A program made the position numbers and the translations under genes. Below, piece by piece: positions 1 to 5,664 of a stretch of DNA of 6,455 bases. A model generated the notes under the pieces. The model worked only from the letters and a program-made list of their open reading frames with translations, was not told the DNA's origin and searched no databases. Every line of letters starts with the position of its first letter. Within the stretch, counting starts at the first letter, position 1. This DNA is from Bacillota bacterium (lineage in GTDB: Bacteria > Bacillota > Clostridia > Oscillospirales > CAG-272). The stretch lies in assembly GCA_021199825.1 (NCBI GenBank), contig JAJQHI010000165.1:1-6455 (forward strand). Reading direction: 5' to 3'.

Positions 1-71
1 TTCCTCAGCCTTTTTTCTATACCTTTCAGTCTCACTTCTATTGTAACGCTACAAAGAATAATAAAACAGCG

Positions 72-101
72 AGCCCCTGCTCTTGACACAGAGCGGGGGC
101 T
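72..101. repeat. 11-bp inverted repeat enclosing the -35 box
   Basis: Arms 72-82 (AGCCCCTGCTC) and 91-101 (GAGCGGGGGCT) pair along all 11 positions with one G-U wobble; the 8-nt loop is 83-90. The loop contains the TTGACA -35 of the downstream promoter. As RNA made from upstream it would form a stable stem followed by a modestly U-rich stretch; in the opposite direction the stem is followed by a T-rich stretch (TGTTTTATTATT). It could therefore be the terminator of a gene left of the window, a bidirectional terminator, or a repressor operator over the promoter. The pairing is seen directly; the role is inference. Confidence 0.6.
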
Positions 102-112
102 TGTGATATAAT
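83..112 (+). promoter_or_regulatory. Near-consensus sigma-A promoter with extended -10
   Basis: TTGACA at 83-88 is a perfect -35 hexamer and TATAAT at 107-112 a perfect -10, separated by 18 bp. TG at 104-105, one base before the -10, makes it an extended -10. Transcription should start near 118-120, leaving a leader of about 45 nt before the phosphoribosyltransferase start. The leader can form two small hairpins, a 4-bp stem CGGG/CCCG at 121-133 and an A5/T5 stem at 134-148, just before the ribosome binding site. The hexamers are seen directly; strong expression is inferred. Confidence 0.88.
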
Positions 113-148
113 TATTTGGGCGGGTTTTGCCCGAAAAAATCTATTTTT

Positions 149-155
149 GGTGAGG
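149..155 (+). promoter_or_regulatory. Ribosome binding site of the phosphoribosyltransferase gene
   Basis: GGTGAGG lies 8 nt before the ATG at 164, which fixes the start there or at the adjacent ATG at 167. The in-frame TTG at 116 falls at or before the predicted transcription start and lacks a ribosome binding site, so it is unlikely to be used. Confidence 0.75.
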
Positions 156-163
156 CGTTTGGA

Positions 164-724
164 ATGATGACTTATGAGATTGAACTTTGCGGACTGAAAA
201 GACAGCTGCCGCTCTGCCCTCTGACGGAGGACCTTTACATAGGTGCGTTTGTCACCTTCGGCGACCCTGAGCTTGTTACTGCTTGCGCCAACGAGCTTCT
301 GCGCCGAGTTCCCGATTTTGATTATATGCTTACGGCGGAATCAAAGGGAATCCCCGTAACGCACGAAATGGCGCGCTTGGCGGGAAACAGGCGCTATTTT
401 CTCGCAAGAAAAACGCCTAAGCTTTACATGACAGGCATATTTGAGGTTTCCGTTAAATCGATTACAACGAAAAAGCTCCAGAAGCTTTATCTTGACACGG
501 CTGAGGCTGAGGCAATGAAGGGCAAGCGCATTCTTATCATCGATGACGTTATCTCGACGGGTGAGTCGCTCTCCGCTCTTGAAAAGCTAGTGCATGAGGC
601 GGGCGGAATTATCTGCGGACGTGCCTGCATTCTCGCTGAAGGCGAGGCAGCTCATCGTGAGGATATTATCTCACTCGTACCCCTGCCCCTCTTTAACAAA
701 GAAGGGAAGCCTATAGAGGAATAA
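164..724 (+). CDS. Purine phosphoribosyltransferase (adenine PRTase-like)
   Basis: A 186-residue cytosolic type I phosphoribosyltransferase, which would join a purine base to PRPP to give the nucleotide in base salvage. Residues 123-135 are the PRPP-binding loop, ILIIDDVISTGES, with the paired Asp127-Asp128 and the TG turn. Residues 59-62 (ESKG) match the second substrate loop seen in adenine PRTases (ESRG/EARG). A Lys-rich middle (about 83-110, ending LYLD) is longer than in classical Apt and recalls a PRTase subfamily often annotated as adenine phosphoribosyltransferase. The length is normal and the frame intact. It has its own strong promoter, is transcribed towards the rsmG operon, and has no obvious partner gene. 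Family membership is secure; the base (adenine, xanthine or hypoxanthine/guanine) cannot be fixed from sequence, so no symbol is given. Confidence 0.88.
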   Translation: MMTYEIELCGLKRQLPLCPLTEDLYIGAFVTFGDPELVTACANELLRRVPDFDYMLTAESKGIPVTHEMARLAGNRRYFLARKTPKLYMTGIFEVSVKSITTKKLQKLYLDTAEAEAMKGKRILIIDDVISTGESLSALEKLVHEAGGIICGRACILAEGEAAHREDIISLVPLPLFNKEGKPIEE

Positions 725-826
725 TATTTGGAGCGCTTAGTTGGGGGAGACTTTTTGAAAAAAGTTTCCCCCACCCCCCCTTCAAAAACTTTTAGGAGGG
801 GGAATAGATTTACTCCTGATGAGGTA

Positions 827-868
827 AAGCGCTAAGTCGAAGAATGAAAAATCTTTGACTTAGCGCTT
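827..868. repeat. Central 17-bp palindromic hairpin
   Basis: Positions 827-843 pair with 852-868 over 17 bp with one G-U wobble, around an 8-nt A-rich loop. On the plus strand the stem is followed by AATTTC and on the minus strand by TACC, so the T-tracts are weak. It may end transcription of either convergent gene inefficiently. The outer stem contains AGCGCTAAG/CTTAGCGCT, and a related GCGCTTAG also occurs alone at 733-740, at the left edge of the composite element. Confidence 0.6.
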
Positions 869-920
869 AATTTCAACCCAACCTATCATATTTCCCCTCT
901 TAAAAGCTTTTGAAGGGATT

Positions 921-956
921 CTTAAGGGGGACTTTTCTCGAAAAGTCCCCCTTAAG
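921..956. repeat. Perfect 16-bp palindrome downstream of rsmG
   Basis: Positions 921-936 are perfectly complementary to 941-956, with loop CTCG. The arms run from CTTAAGGGGG outside to ACTTTT inside. It lies 18 nt past the rsmG stop codon and would form a very stable hairpin at the 3' end of the operon transcript. No U-tract follows on either strand, so it may protect or process the 3' end rather than terminate alone. It is also the outer block of the right arm of the composite element. Confidence 0.7.
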
Positions 957-974
957 CAGAGTTTTCCCCCGTTA

Positions 975-1700
975 TTATAATCTCTCCTTCAAAATGCGTG
1001 CGTATCGGCGCGGGAAGCGCCCGTCCGTGCGCTTTTTTTTTCGCATAATTATAAGCGTTCGGTGTAACGCCTCGCCGTCACAACCGCCAAAAAGCTCAAT
1101 TGGAACAATCCTCTCAACCTCAGCGCCGAGCACCGAAATCGCCCCCGCTGCCTCGTCAAGCTCCGCCGCGGCGACATCCTCCTCGCCCTTCATGGCGATG
1201 ACCACGCCGCCCACCTTGGCAAACGGTATCGTTATCTCGACCAACACCGACATTTTCGCCACAGCCCGCGACACAACGGTATCAAAGCTCTCGCGGAGAG
1301 CTGAATCGTGCGCCGCCTCCTCAGCCCGCGCAGTTATCGGGTGTACGTTTGAAAGCCCAAGGCTCCCCGCCGCCGCCTTCACAAAATTCATGCGCTTTCC
1401 CGTTGAGTCAAGCGGCGTCACCGATAAAGAAGGCTTCATTATCGCCGCTGGGACCGCGGGGAAGCCCGCTCCGCTCCCAACGTCAAGCATTCGCTCGCCT
1501 TCAATGTACGGAAGCACCGTCATCGAATCGATAAAGTGTCGGAGAATTATCCCGTCCTCGTCCGTCGTCGCGGTGAGATTGTATTTTTCGTTTTCCGTGT
1601 ACAGTATGTCAGCGAAATCACACAGCCTGCCAGCCTCACCCGCTCCGAGCGTGATTTTGTTCTTATCGCACAGCTCAAAAAGCCTTGATTCCCTTATCAC
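975..1700 (-). CDS. rsmG: 16S rRNA (guanine-527-N7)-methyltransferase RsmG (GidB)
   Basis: A 241-residue cytosolic SAM-dependent enzyme that methylates N7 of G527 in the 530 loop of 16S rRNA; loss in several bacteria gives low-level streptomycin resistance. Visible landmarks are YNLTA at 40-44, RHFIDSM at 54-60, the SAM-binding loop MLDVGSGAGFP at 71-81, LDSTGKR at 97-103, RAEEA at 125-129, SRAVA at 144-148 and the family's C-terminal PRRYARILK at 230-238. Length is typical. The start is GTG at 1700: its GTGA overlaps the TGA stop of mnmG by 4 nt, and AAGGGAG at 1709-1715 lies 8 nt upstream, so translation is probably coupled. Codons 220-223 contain nine consecutive A bases (plus-strand T9, 1033-1041). 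It is the last gene of the operon, convergent with the phosphoribosyltransferase gene. Confidence 0.96.
   Translation of the reverse strand: MIRESRLFELCDKNKITLGAGEAGRLCDFADILYTENEKYNLTATTDEDGIILRHFIDSMTVLPYIEGERMLDVGSGAGFPAVPAAIMKPSLSVTPLDSTGKRMNFVKAAAGSLGLSNVHPITARAEEAAHDSALRESFDTVVSRAVAKMSVLVEITIPFAKVGGVVIAMKGEEDVAAAELDEAAGAISVLGAEVERIVPIELFGGCDGEALHRTLIIMRKKKRTDGRFPRRYARILKERL
1015..1041 (+). terminator. Rightward intrinsic-terminator-like hairpin inside the rsmG 3' end
   Basis: On the plus strand AAGCGC (1015-1020) pairs with GCGCTT (1029-1034) around an 8-nt loop. The stem runs directly into T9 (1033-1041), leaving about seven unpaired T. This is a better terminator shape than any hairpin in the gap before it. 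It would stop the phosphoribosyltransferase transcript about 300 nt past its stop codon, within the antisense of rsmG. The six-base stem is short, and the T-run also encodes the Arg-Lys-Lys-Lys stretch of RsmG, so it could be incidental. Confidence 0.45.
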
Positions 1701-3586
1701 TGATGCCGCTCCCTTCGTTTTGCCTCAAGATAAATCAAAAGCGCCGTAATGTCCGCCGGATTCACACCCGAAATCCGCGATGCCTGACCGACAGATTCAG
1801 GACGCGCCTCGGAAAGCTTAATTTCAGCCTCCCGGCGCAGCCCGCTCACCTCTCGATAGTCAATGTCGGCGGGAAGCTTCATCCCCTCGGCGCGCTGCGC
1901 GCTCTTTACGGCAGCCTCCTGCTTTTTGATGTACCCTTCATATTTTATCTCAGCCGACACCGTAAGCTTTTCCTTGCGCGAAAGCTCCTCGTCAGGCGGG
2001 GAAGCCTCGCATATCGCCTCATAGCTAACCTCAGGTCTGCGCAGCAGCTCCGCCGCGCGGCACGCCGTCCTGACAGGCGAGGACGAACACCTCTCAAGCA
2101 TTTCGTTTGCGCTCCCGACAGAGATGACCGTGACGCCGAGCCTCGATATCTCCGAATCAACGCGGCGCCGGCGCGCCAAAAAGCTCTCCCATGACTCCTC
2201 GTCAATCAATCCCGCACCGTGCGCCTTAGGCGTCAGACGCAAATCGGCGTTGTCCTGACGCATTAAGAGCCTGTACTCCGAGCGCGAGGTCATAATCCGA
2301 TACGGCTCGGTGACGCCCTTATTTATGAGGTCGTCAATCATAATCCCGATATATGACGACTGGCGCTCGATTATCAGCGGGGATTCATTTTTTACGTAAA
2401 GCGCCGCGTTCGCGCCCGCGACAAGCCCCTGCGCCGCCGCCTCCTCATAGCCCGATGTGCCGTTGAACTGCCCCGCGCCGTAAAGTCCGCGTATTTTCTT
2501 GAATCCGAGCGTCACGTCAAGCTCCGTCGGATTGCATAGGTCATATTCAATCGCGTACGCATTTCGCGTTATGTGCGCGTTCTCAAAGCCCTCAAGCGAA
2601 TGCAGCATCTCGCGCTGAACCTCTGTGGGCATTGATGTCGAAAAGCCCTGAATGTATACCTCGTCGTCATCCTCTCCCATAGGCTCAATGAAGAGCTGGT
2701 GGCGCTCCTTGTCCGCAAAGCGCACAATTTTGTCCTCAATTGACGGGCAGTACCTCGGTCCGACGCCGTGAATGTTCCCCGAATACATCGCCGAGCGATG
2801 AAGATTTTTCTTTATTATCTCATGCGTTTTCGCGTTCGTGTATACGATGTGGCACGGAGTTGCCCTCTGTTGCCCGTCAAGATAATCATCGGGCGTGAGA
2901 TGTGAAAACGGGACGGCAAACGCCTCCCCCACCTGCTCCTCAAGGCGCGAAAAATCAATCGTTCTCGCCGAAGCTCTCACGGGCGTACCCGTTTTGAAGC
3001 GCATAACCGAAAGCCCCTCCGACCGGAGCGATTCCGTTAAGCGATCGGCGGAAAGCGAACCGTCGGGACCCGCCGGATAGTGAATGTCGCCGACGTGAAC
3101 CATGCCGCAAAGATACGTCCCGCAGCATAAAACGGCGGCGGAACACTCCCACCGCTCGCCCATTCGCGTAATAACAGCCGTAATGCGCCCCGCCGTCACC
3201 TCAAGCCTTACAATCTCCGCCTGCACAAGACGCAGATTCGGCTCTTTTTTCAGCATATCCGTGACAACGGCTTTATATTTTCGCCTGTCAGCCTGCACTC
3301 TTTTTGAACGCACCGCCGCGCCCTTGCTTTCGTTCAGCGTCCTGCTTGAAACAGCCGCCAGATCCGCGGCTCTGCCCATAATGCCGCCGAGCGCGTCAAT
3401 TTCATATACCAAATGCCCCTTTCCCGTGCCGCCGACGGACGGGTTGCAGGGCATATTCGCGACACTGTCAAGGGAGAGCGTGAAAAGCACGGTGTCAAGC
3501 CCAAGCCTTGATGACGCAGCCGCAGCCTCAGCTCCCGCGTGACCCGCGCCGACAACAGCAACGTCACATTTTAAAATGTCACTCAT
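1697..3586 (-). CDS. mnmG: tRNA uridine-34 5-carboxymethylaminomethyl modification enzyme MnmG (GidA)
   Basis: A 629-residue FAD- and NADH-dependent protein. With MnmE it forms the complex that installs (carboxymethyl)aminomethyl groups on C5 of wobble U34 in certain tRNAs. Residues 8-20 hold the Rossmann FAD motif VVGAGHAG. Cys47 (in CNPSVGGTGKGH) and Cys280 (in RYCPSIEDK) correspond to the two conserved cysteines of the E. coli enzyme. Further signatures are FKTGTPVR at 197-204, the GYEEAAAQG segment at 379-387, TSRSEYRLLMRQDNADLRL at 433-451 and the C-terminal YEGYIKKQ at 549-556. The start is ATG at 3586, not an upstream in-frame ATG at 3694, because homology begins at MSDILKCDVAVVG and GGAAGAGA abuts the ATG. 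It overlaps the upstream WG-repeat gene by 8 nt and rsmG by 4 nt. The usual partner mnmE is not in the window. Confidence 0.97.
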   Translation of the reverse strand: MSDILKCDVAVVGAGHAGAEAAAASSRLGLDTVLFTLSLDSVANMPCNPSVGGTGKGHLVYEIDALGGIMGRAADLAAVSSRTLNESKGAAVRSKRVQADRRKYKAVVTDMLKKEPNLRLVQAEIVRLEVTAGRITAVITRMGERWECSAAVLCCGTYLCGMVHVGDIHYPAGPDGSLSADRLTESLRSEGLSVMRFKTGTPVRASARTIDFSRLEEQVGEAFAVPFSHLTPDDYLDGQQRATPCHIVYTNAKTHEIIKKNLHRSAMYSGNIHGVGPRYCPSIEDKIVRFADKERHQLFIEPMGEDDDEVYIQGFSTSMPTEVQREMLHSLEGFENAHITRNAYAIEYDLCNPTELDVTLGFKKIRGLYGAGQFNGTSGYEEAAAQGLVAGANAALYVKNESPLIIERQSSYIGIMIDDLINKGVTEPYRIMTSRSEYRLLMRQDNADLRLTPKAHGAGLIDEESWESFLARRRRVDSEISRLGVTVISVGSANEMLERCSSSPVRTACRAAELLRRPEVSYEAICEASPPDEELSRKEKLTVSAEIKYEGYIKKQEAAVKSAQRAEGMKLPADIDYREVSGLRREAEIKLSEARPESVGQASRISGVNPADITALLIYLEAKRRERHQ

Positions 3587-5168
3587 TCTCTTCCGCCGCC
3601 TCCATTTTGTAAAGCACGCACCAGCCCTCATCCCCGTATACGGCAATGATGCCGGATGATGCGTTTGATATATACGAATATTCACCCATCCCAATCACAT
3701 AGCTGCCGCTTGTGTCTATGAGCGCGCGCTCGCCTCCCTCTCCGACCACGGCAAGCCCCTCATAAAAGGGCTCCGCGTATGAAAGCGTCGGCTGAACCAC
3801 CCAAGCGCCCGTGTAGTCCATGTATCCGTATTTGCCGTCGGAGCTGCTCTTCAAAAGTATCATCCCCGACGAATATGCCACAACCTCATAACCCGACGGG
3901 GTGGCAAACTTCGTGCCGTCGGAATAAATGAGAATATCCTCATCCGTATATACGTATGTGCGGGGATTGTTTTCCCTGTTGTAATAGGTGTTGTCTATCG
4001 TCACGCGCCTGATGCGCACAAGCCCGTTTTCAAAGTGATAAAAGCCTATCGACTCCTCCCCGTCCGTCAGGGGCGGCAGATAAAACTCTATAACCTTTCT
4101 GCCAAGGGATGAGTCCGTGTATTTGTTCGACGCCGCAAACGCCGTTTTGCCGCTGCGCGTTATATAATAAAGCCAGCCGTTTTCGTCCGTCACGGGAGCA
4201 AGCGACTCGGAAAAGTTCCACGTCCTCGTGTAAATATAGTCAGTCAGACGCTTCGACGTGCTGAAAAGCGCGAAATAGCGCGTATATGTCGGTATCTGAT
4301 ACGCGAGCTGATACCCGTTTTCGTCAAATTCGCCCTCAATATCCTCGTACGTATAGCTCAATATCCAGTCCGAATCAAAATATCTGCTCTCCGACAGAGT
4401 CCCATATGAGGACAAATAATCAAAATGCGCGCCTCTGTCGTCCGTGTCAGGGTCGTAATCAGACTCGACAAATTTGCAGGCGTCCTCATCAAGGCAGTAA
4501 TACGCGTCCTTGTATATGAAAAGCGGATTTCCGTCCATATCACGCTGATACGCGGGCGCTATCTCGTCCCCGTCGTAATACCCGACGCACACGCCGTCCT
4601 GAGTGTATATATATTTTGACACCCCGTCAGTCCCGCTCACTATCACGTATCCCATGTAAAGTGTCACCGACGCTTCAGCCTCGGTCACATCAGTATAAAC
4701 CGCCTCGCGCAGCGTCGCGTCGTCGGGCGTCAGATATGACACCTCGCTCACTGTCACGTCCCTATATGAAAATACGCTTGGAAGCGAGCCGAATATATCT
4801 CCCGCCGACGCTAAGACAAACCCCTCGCCCCAGCCGCCAGTTGAAAGCGAATATCCGAGCGCCTCATAATCCGATACCAAGCCGAATACAGTCTCCGTCC
4901 CGCCCGACTCCACGCCGGGGTCGGAAGCATCGGCGGTTGTTTCCGCGTCAGACGCGCTGTCCACGCCCGATATATCCTCAGAAGTATCGTACGATGAGAC
5001 ATCGCACGATGTTTCATCGTATGTTGATTCCTCAGTCAAAGCATCATCACTCGCATCCGTGCGCGCAAAAAACGCCACGTCAAACCAGCCGAGAAGGTAA
5101 ACATACCACACGGCACAAATAAGAAGCAGCGTTAATATTGCCAATATGCGAGCTTTGATGCTTTTCAT
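3579..5168 (-). CDS. Membrane-anchored WG-repeat protein of unknown function
   Basis: A 529-residue protein with a single hydrophobic segment at about 8-28 after a basic N-terminus. No typical lipobox is present: the cysteine at 18 follows Ile. It looks like a signal anchor with the rest outside the cell. Residues 37-92 form an acidic linker rich in Asp, Ser, Thr and Glu. The remaining part is rich in Tyr, aromatics and predicted beta strands. Residues 448-475 are a clear WG (KWG) repeat, with GYMDYTGAWVVQP followed by F-EGLAVV. A second degenerate copy follows at about 479-522, and a third candidate lies at about 331-345 (GWLYYITRSGKTAF). WG repeats occur in many Clostridia surface proteins without known function. 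The start is ATG at 5168, 4 nt after the rlmH stop; the protein overlaps mnmG by 8 nt. No catalytic motif was seen. Confidence 0.85.
   Translation of the reverse strand: MKSIKARILAILTLLLICAVWYVYLLGWFDVAFFARTDASDDALTEESTYDETSCDVSSYDTSEDISGVDSASDAETTADASDPGVESGGTETVFGLVSDYEALGYSLSTGGWGEGFVLASAGDIFGSLPSVFSYRDVTVSEVSYLTPDDATLREAVYTDVTEAEASVTLYMGYVIVSGTDGVSKYIYTQDGVCVGYYDGDEIAPAYQRDMDGNPLFIYKDAYYCLDEDACKFVESDYDPDTDDRGAHFDYLSSYGTLSESRYFDSDWILSYTYEDIEGEFDENGYQLAYQIPTYTRYFALFSTSKRLTDYIYTRTWNFSESLAPVTDENGWLYYITRSGKTAFAASNKYTDSSLGRKVIEFYLPPLTDGEESIGFYHFENGLVRIRRVTIDNTYYNRENNPRTYVYTDEDILIYSDGTKFATPSGYEVVAYSSGMILLKSSSDGKYGYMDYTGAWVVQPTLSYAEPFYEGLAVVGEGGERALIDTSGSYVIGMGEYSYISNASSGIIAVYGDEGWCVLYKMEAAEENE
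4990..5021. repeat. Near-perfect 15-bp inverted repeat inside the WG-repeat gene
   Basis: Arms 4990-5004 and 5007-5021 match at 14 of 15 positions around a 2-bp CA spacer, with TACGATGA at one end and TCATCGTA at the other. The segment lies in the acidic linker, about codons 50-60, and encodes the repeated Tyr-Asp-(Glu/Thr) pattern. As mRNA it would form a strong hairpin early in the gene; as DNA it could bind a dimeric protein. Biological use is unproven. Confidence 0.5.
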
Positions 5169-5172
5169 GTTT

Positions 5173-5658
5173 TTATTTATGGTACCTCCCGCCGTGAAGA
5201 AGAGACATTGAACGATACAGCACCTCATAGAGAATCGGCTGCATCATTGTATGCGGGAATGTCAGATTTGAAAGCGACAGCTTCAAATCCGCCCTCGCCT
5301 TAACAGACTCCGAAAGCCCATATGAGCTTCCGATGATAAACGCAAGCTCCGACGCTCCCGCGTCAAGCTCACTGCCGAGGCGCTCCGCGAGCGCCTCCGA
5401 TGAGGGAAACTGCCGCCCCTCAACGCACATCGCCGTGACAAACGCCCCCTTTGGCAGCGCGCGCAGAATCATCGCGCCCTCCGCGTCAAGCGCGGACGCT
5501 ATCTCCCCCGCCGATGGGTTATCGCTCAGGCTCTTCGGCGAAATTTCCGTCTTTGTCACCCTTCCGTAGGCTGACAGGCGCTTTTCATATTCGGCGGCGG
5601 CAGCGCGGAAGTAATCCTCCCTCAGCCTGCCGACCGTTATAATGTGAAATACGTTCAT
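5173..5658 (-). CDS. rlmH: 23S rRNA (pseudouridine-1915-N3)-methyltransferase RlmH
   Basis: A 161-residue SPOUT-family enzyme that acts as a dimer on assembled 70S ribosomes, methylating pseudouridine 1915 in helix 69 of 23S rRNA. Length is normal. The start reads MNVFHIITVGRL, matching the family's beta-1 strand. Residues 108-116 (IIGSSYGLS) form the SAM-binding knot loop, usually IGG-x-x-GL. Residues 129-136 (LSNLTFPH) and the C-terminal Tyr159-His160-Lys161 are family signatures. Residue 140 is Gln, followed by Pro, where homologues such as S. aureus and E. coli RlmH have Arg-Val. The ATG at 5658 follows the upstream stop by 6 bases and has only a weak ribosome binding site, so coupled translation is likely. 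Its last codons contain the GGAGGT nearest to the next gene. Confidence 0.95.
   Translation of the reverse strand: MNVFHIITVGRLREDYFRAAAAEYEKRLSAYGRVTKTEISPKSLSDNPSAGEIASALDAEGAMILRALPKGAFVTAMCVEGRQFPSSEALAERLGSELDAGASELAFIIGSSYGLSESVKARADLKLSLSNLTFPHTMMQPILYEVLYRSMSLLHGGRYHK
5184..5189 (-). promoter_or_regulatory. Ribosome binding site candidate for the WG-repeat gene
   Basis: A full GGAGGT on the minus strand lies inside the codons for the last residues of rlmH (Gly-Arg-Tyr). It is 15 nt from the ATG at 5168, longer than the usual 5-9. The rlmH TAA stop falls between them, so the WG gene may rely on ribosomes that finish rlmH and restart. Confidence 0.5.
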
Positions 5659-5664
5659 TTTAAA

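Larger units (their letters stand above)
734..958. repeat. Composite inverted-repeat element between convergent genes
   Basis: The left arm (about 734-808) and right arm (about 888-958) are imperfect inverted copies. The inner block 778-801 matches the reverse complement of 894-917 at 22 of 24 bases, and the outer blocks 743-772 and 921-956 match with small 1-2 nt indels. Each block is also a hairpin by itself: 743-772 (13-bp stem, one wobble, 4-nt loop), 776-802, 895-917 and 921-956. The centre (about 809-887) carries another large palindrome. The element fills nearly all the space between the stop codons at 724 and 975 and encodes no protein. It resembles a dispersed non-coding repeat of the MITE or REP type, or a bidirectional transcription barrier. 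No transposase and no clear target-site duplication were seen. Confidence 0.7.

Noticed and set aside
1..71. Regulatory RNA or leader peptide at the left edge
   Set aside because: Only a T6 run (11-16) and a 5-bp hairpin (41-54) are visible; no ribosome binding site with an open frame and no known riboswitch core was recognised.
814..846. Hammerhead-ribozyme-like core: CTGATGAG followed by CGAA
   Set aside because: The bases between cannot form a proper stem II (only G-C plus two wobble pairs), GAAG replaces the usual GAAA, and no stem I or III partner is evident. The stretch also belongs to the stronger 17-bp palindrome.
910..1749. Long plus-strand open frame of 279 codons opposite rsmG
   Set aside because: It is the antisense shadow of rsmG, begins inside the repeat element and has a Ser/Ala/Pro-rich composition with no family motif.
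3587..3694. 36-residue N-terminal extension of MnmG
   Set aside because: It lies over the 3' end of the WG-repeat gene in another frame, has no similarity to MnmG, and the ATG at 3586 matches the family start with a ribosome binding site.
5010..5025. Possible parS site (TGTTTCA half-site) near a presumed origin-proximal operon
   Set aside because: Only the first seven bases agree with the parS consensus; the second half (GTGAAACA) is absent.
3579..5168. Lipoprotein signal in the WG-repeat protein (cysteine at residue 18)
   Set aside because: The residues before the cysteine are Leu-Leu-Ile; a lipobox needs Gly, Ala or Ser just before it, and the hydrophobic stretch continues past the cysteine.
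5169..5228. 20-residue N-terminal extension of the WG-repeat protein
   Set aside because: It overlaps the conserved C-terminus of rlmH in another frame; the ATG at 5168 directly precedes a basic start and hydrophobic anchor typical of signal segments.
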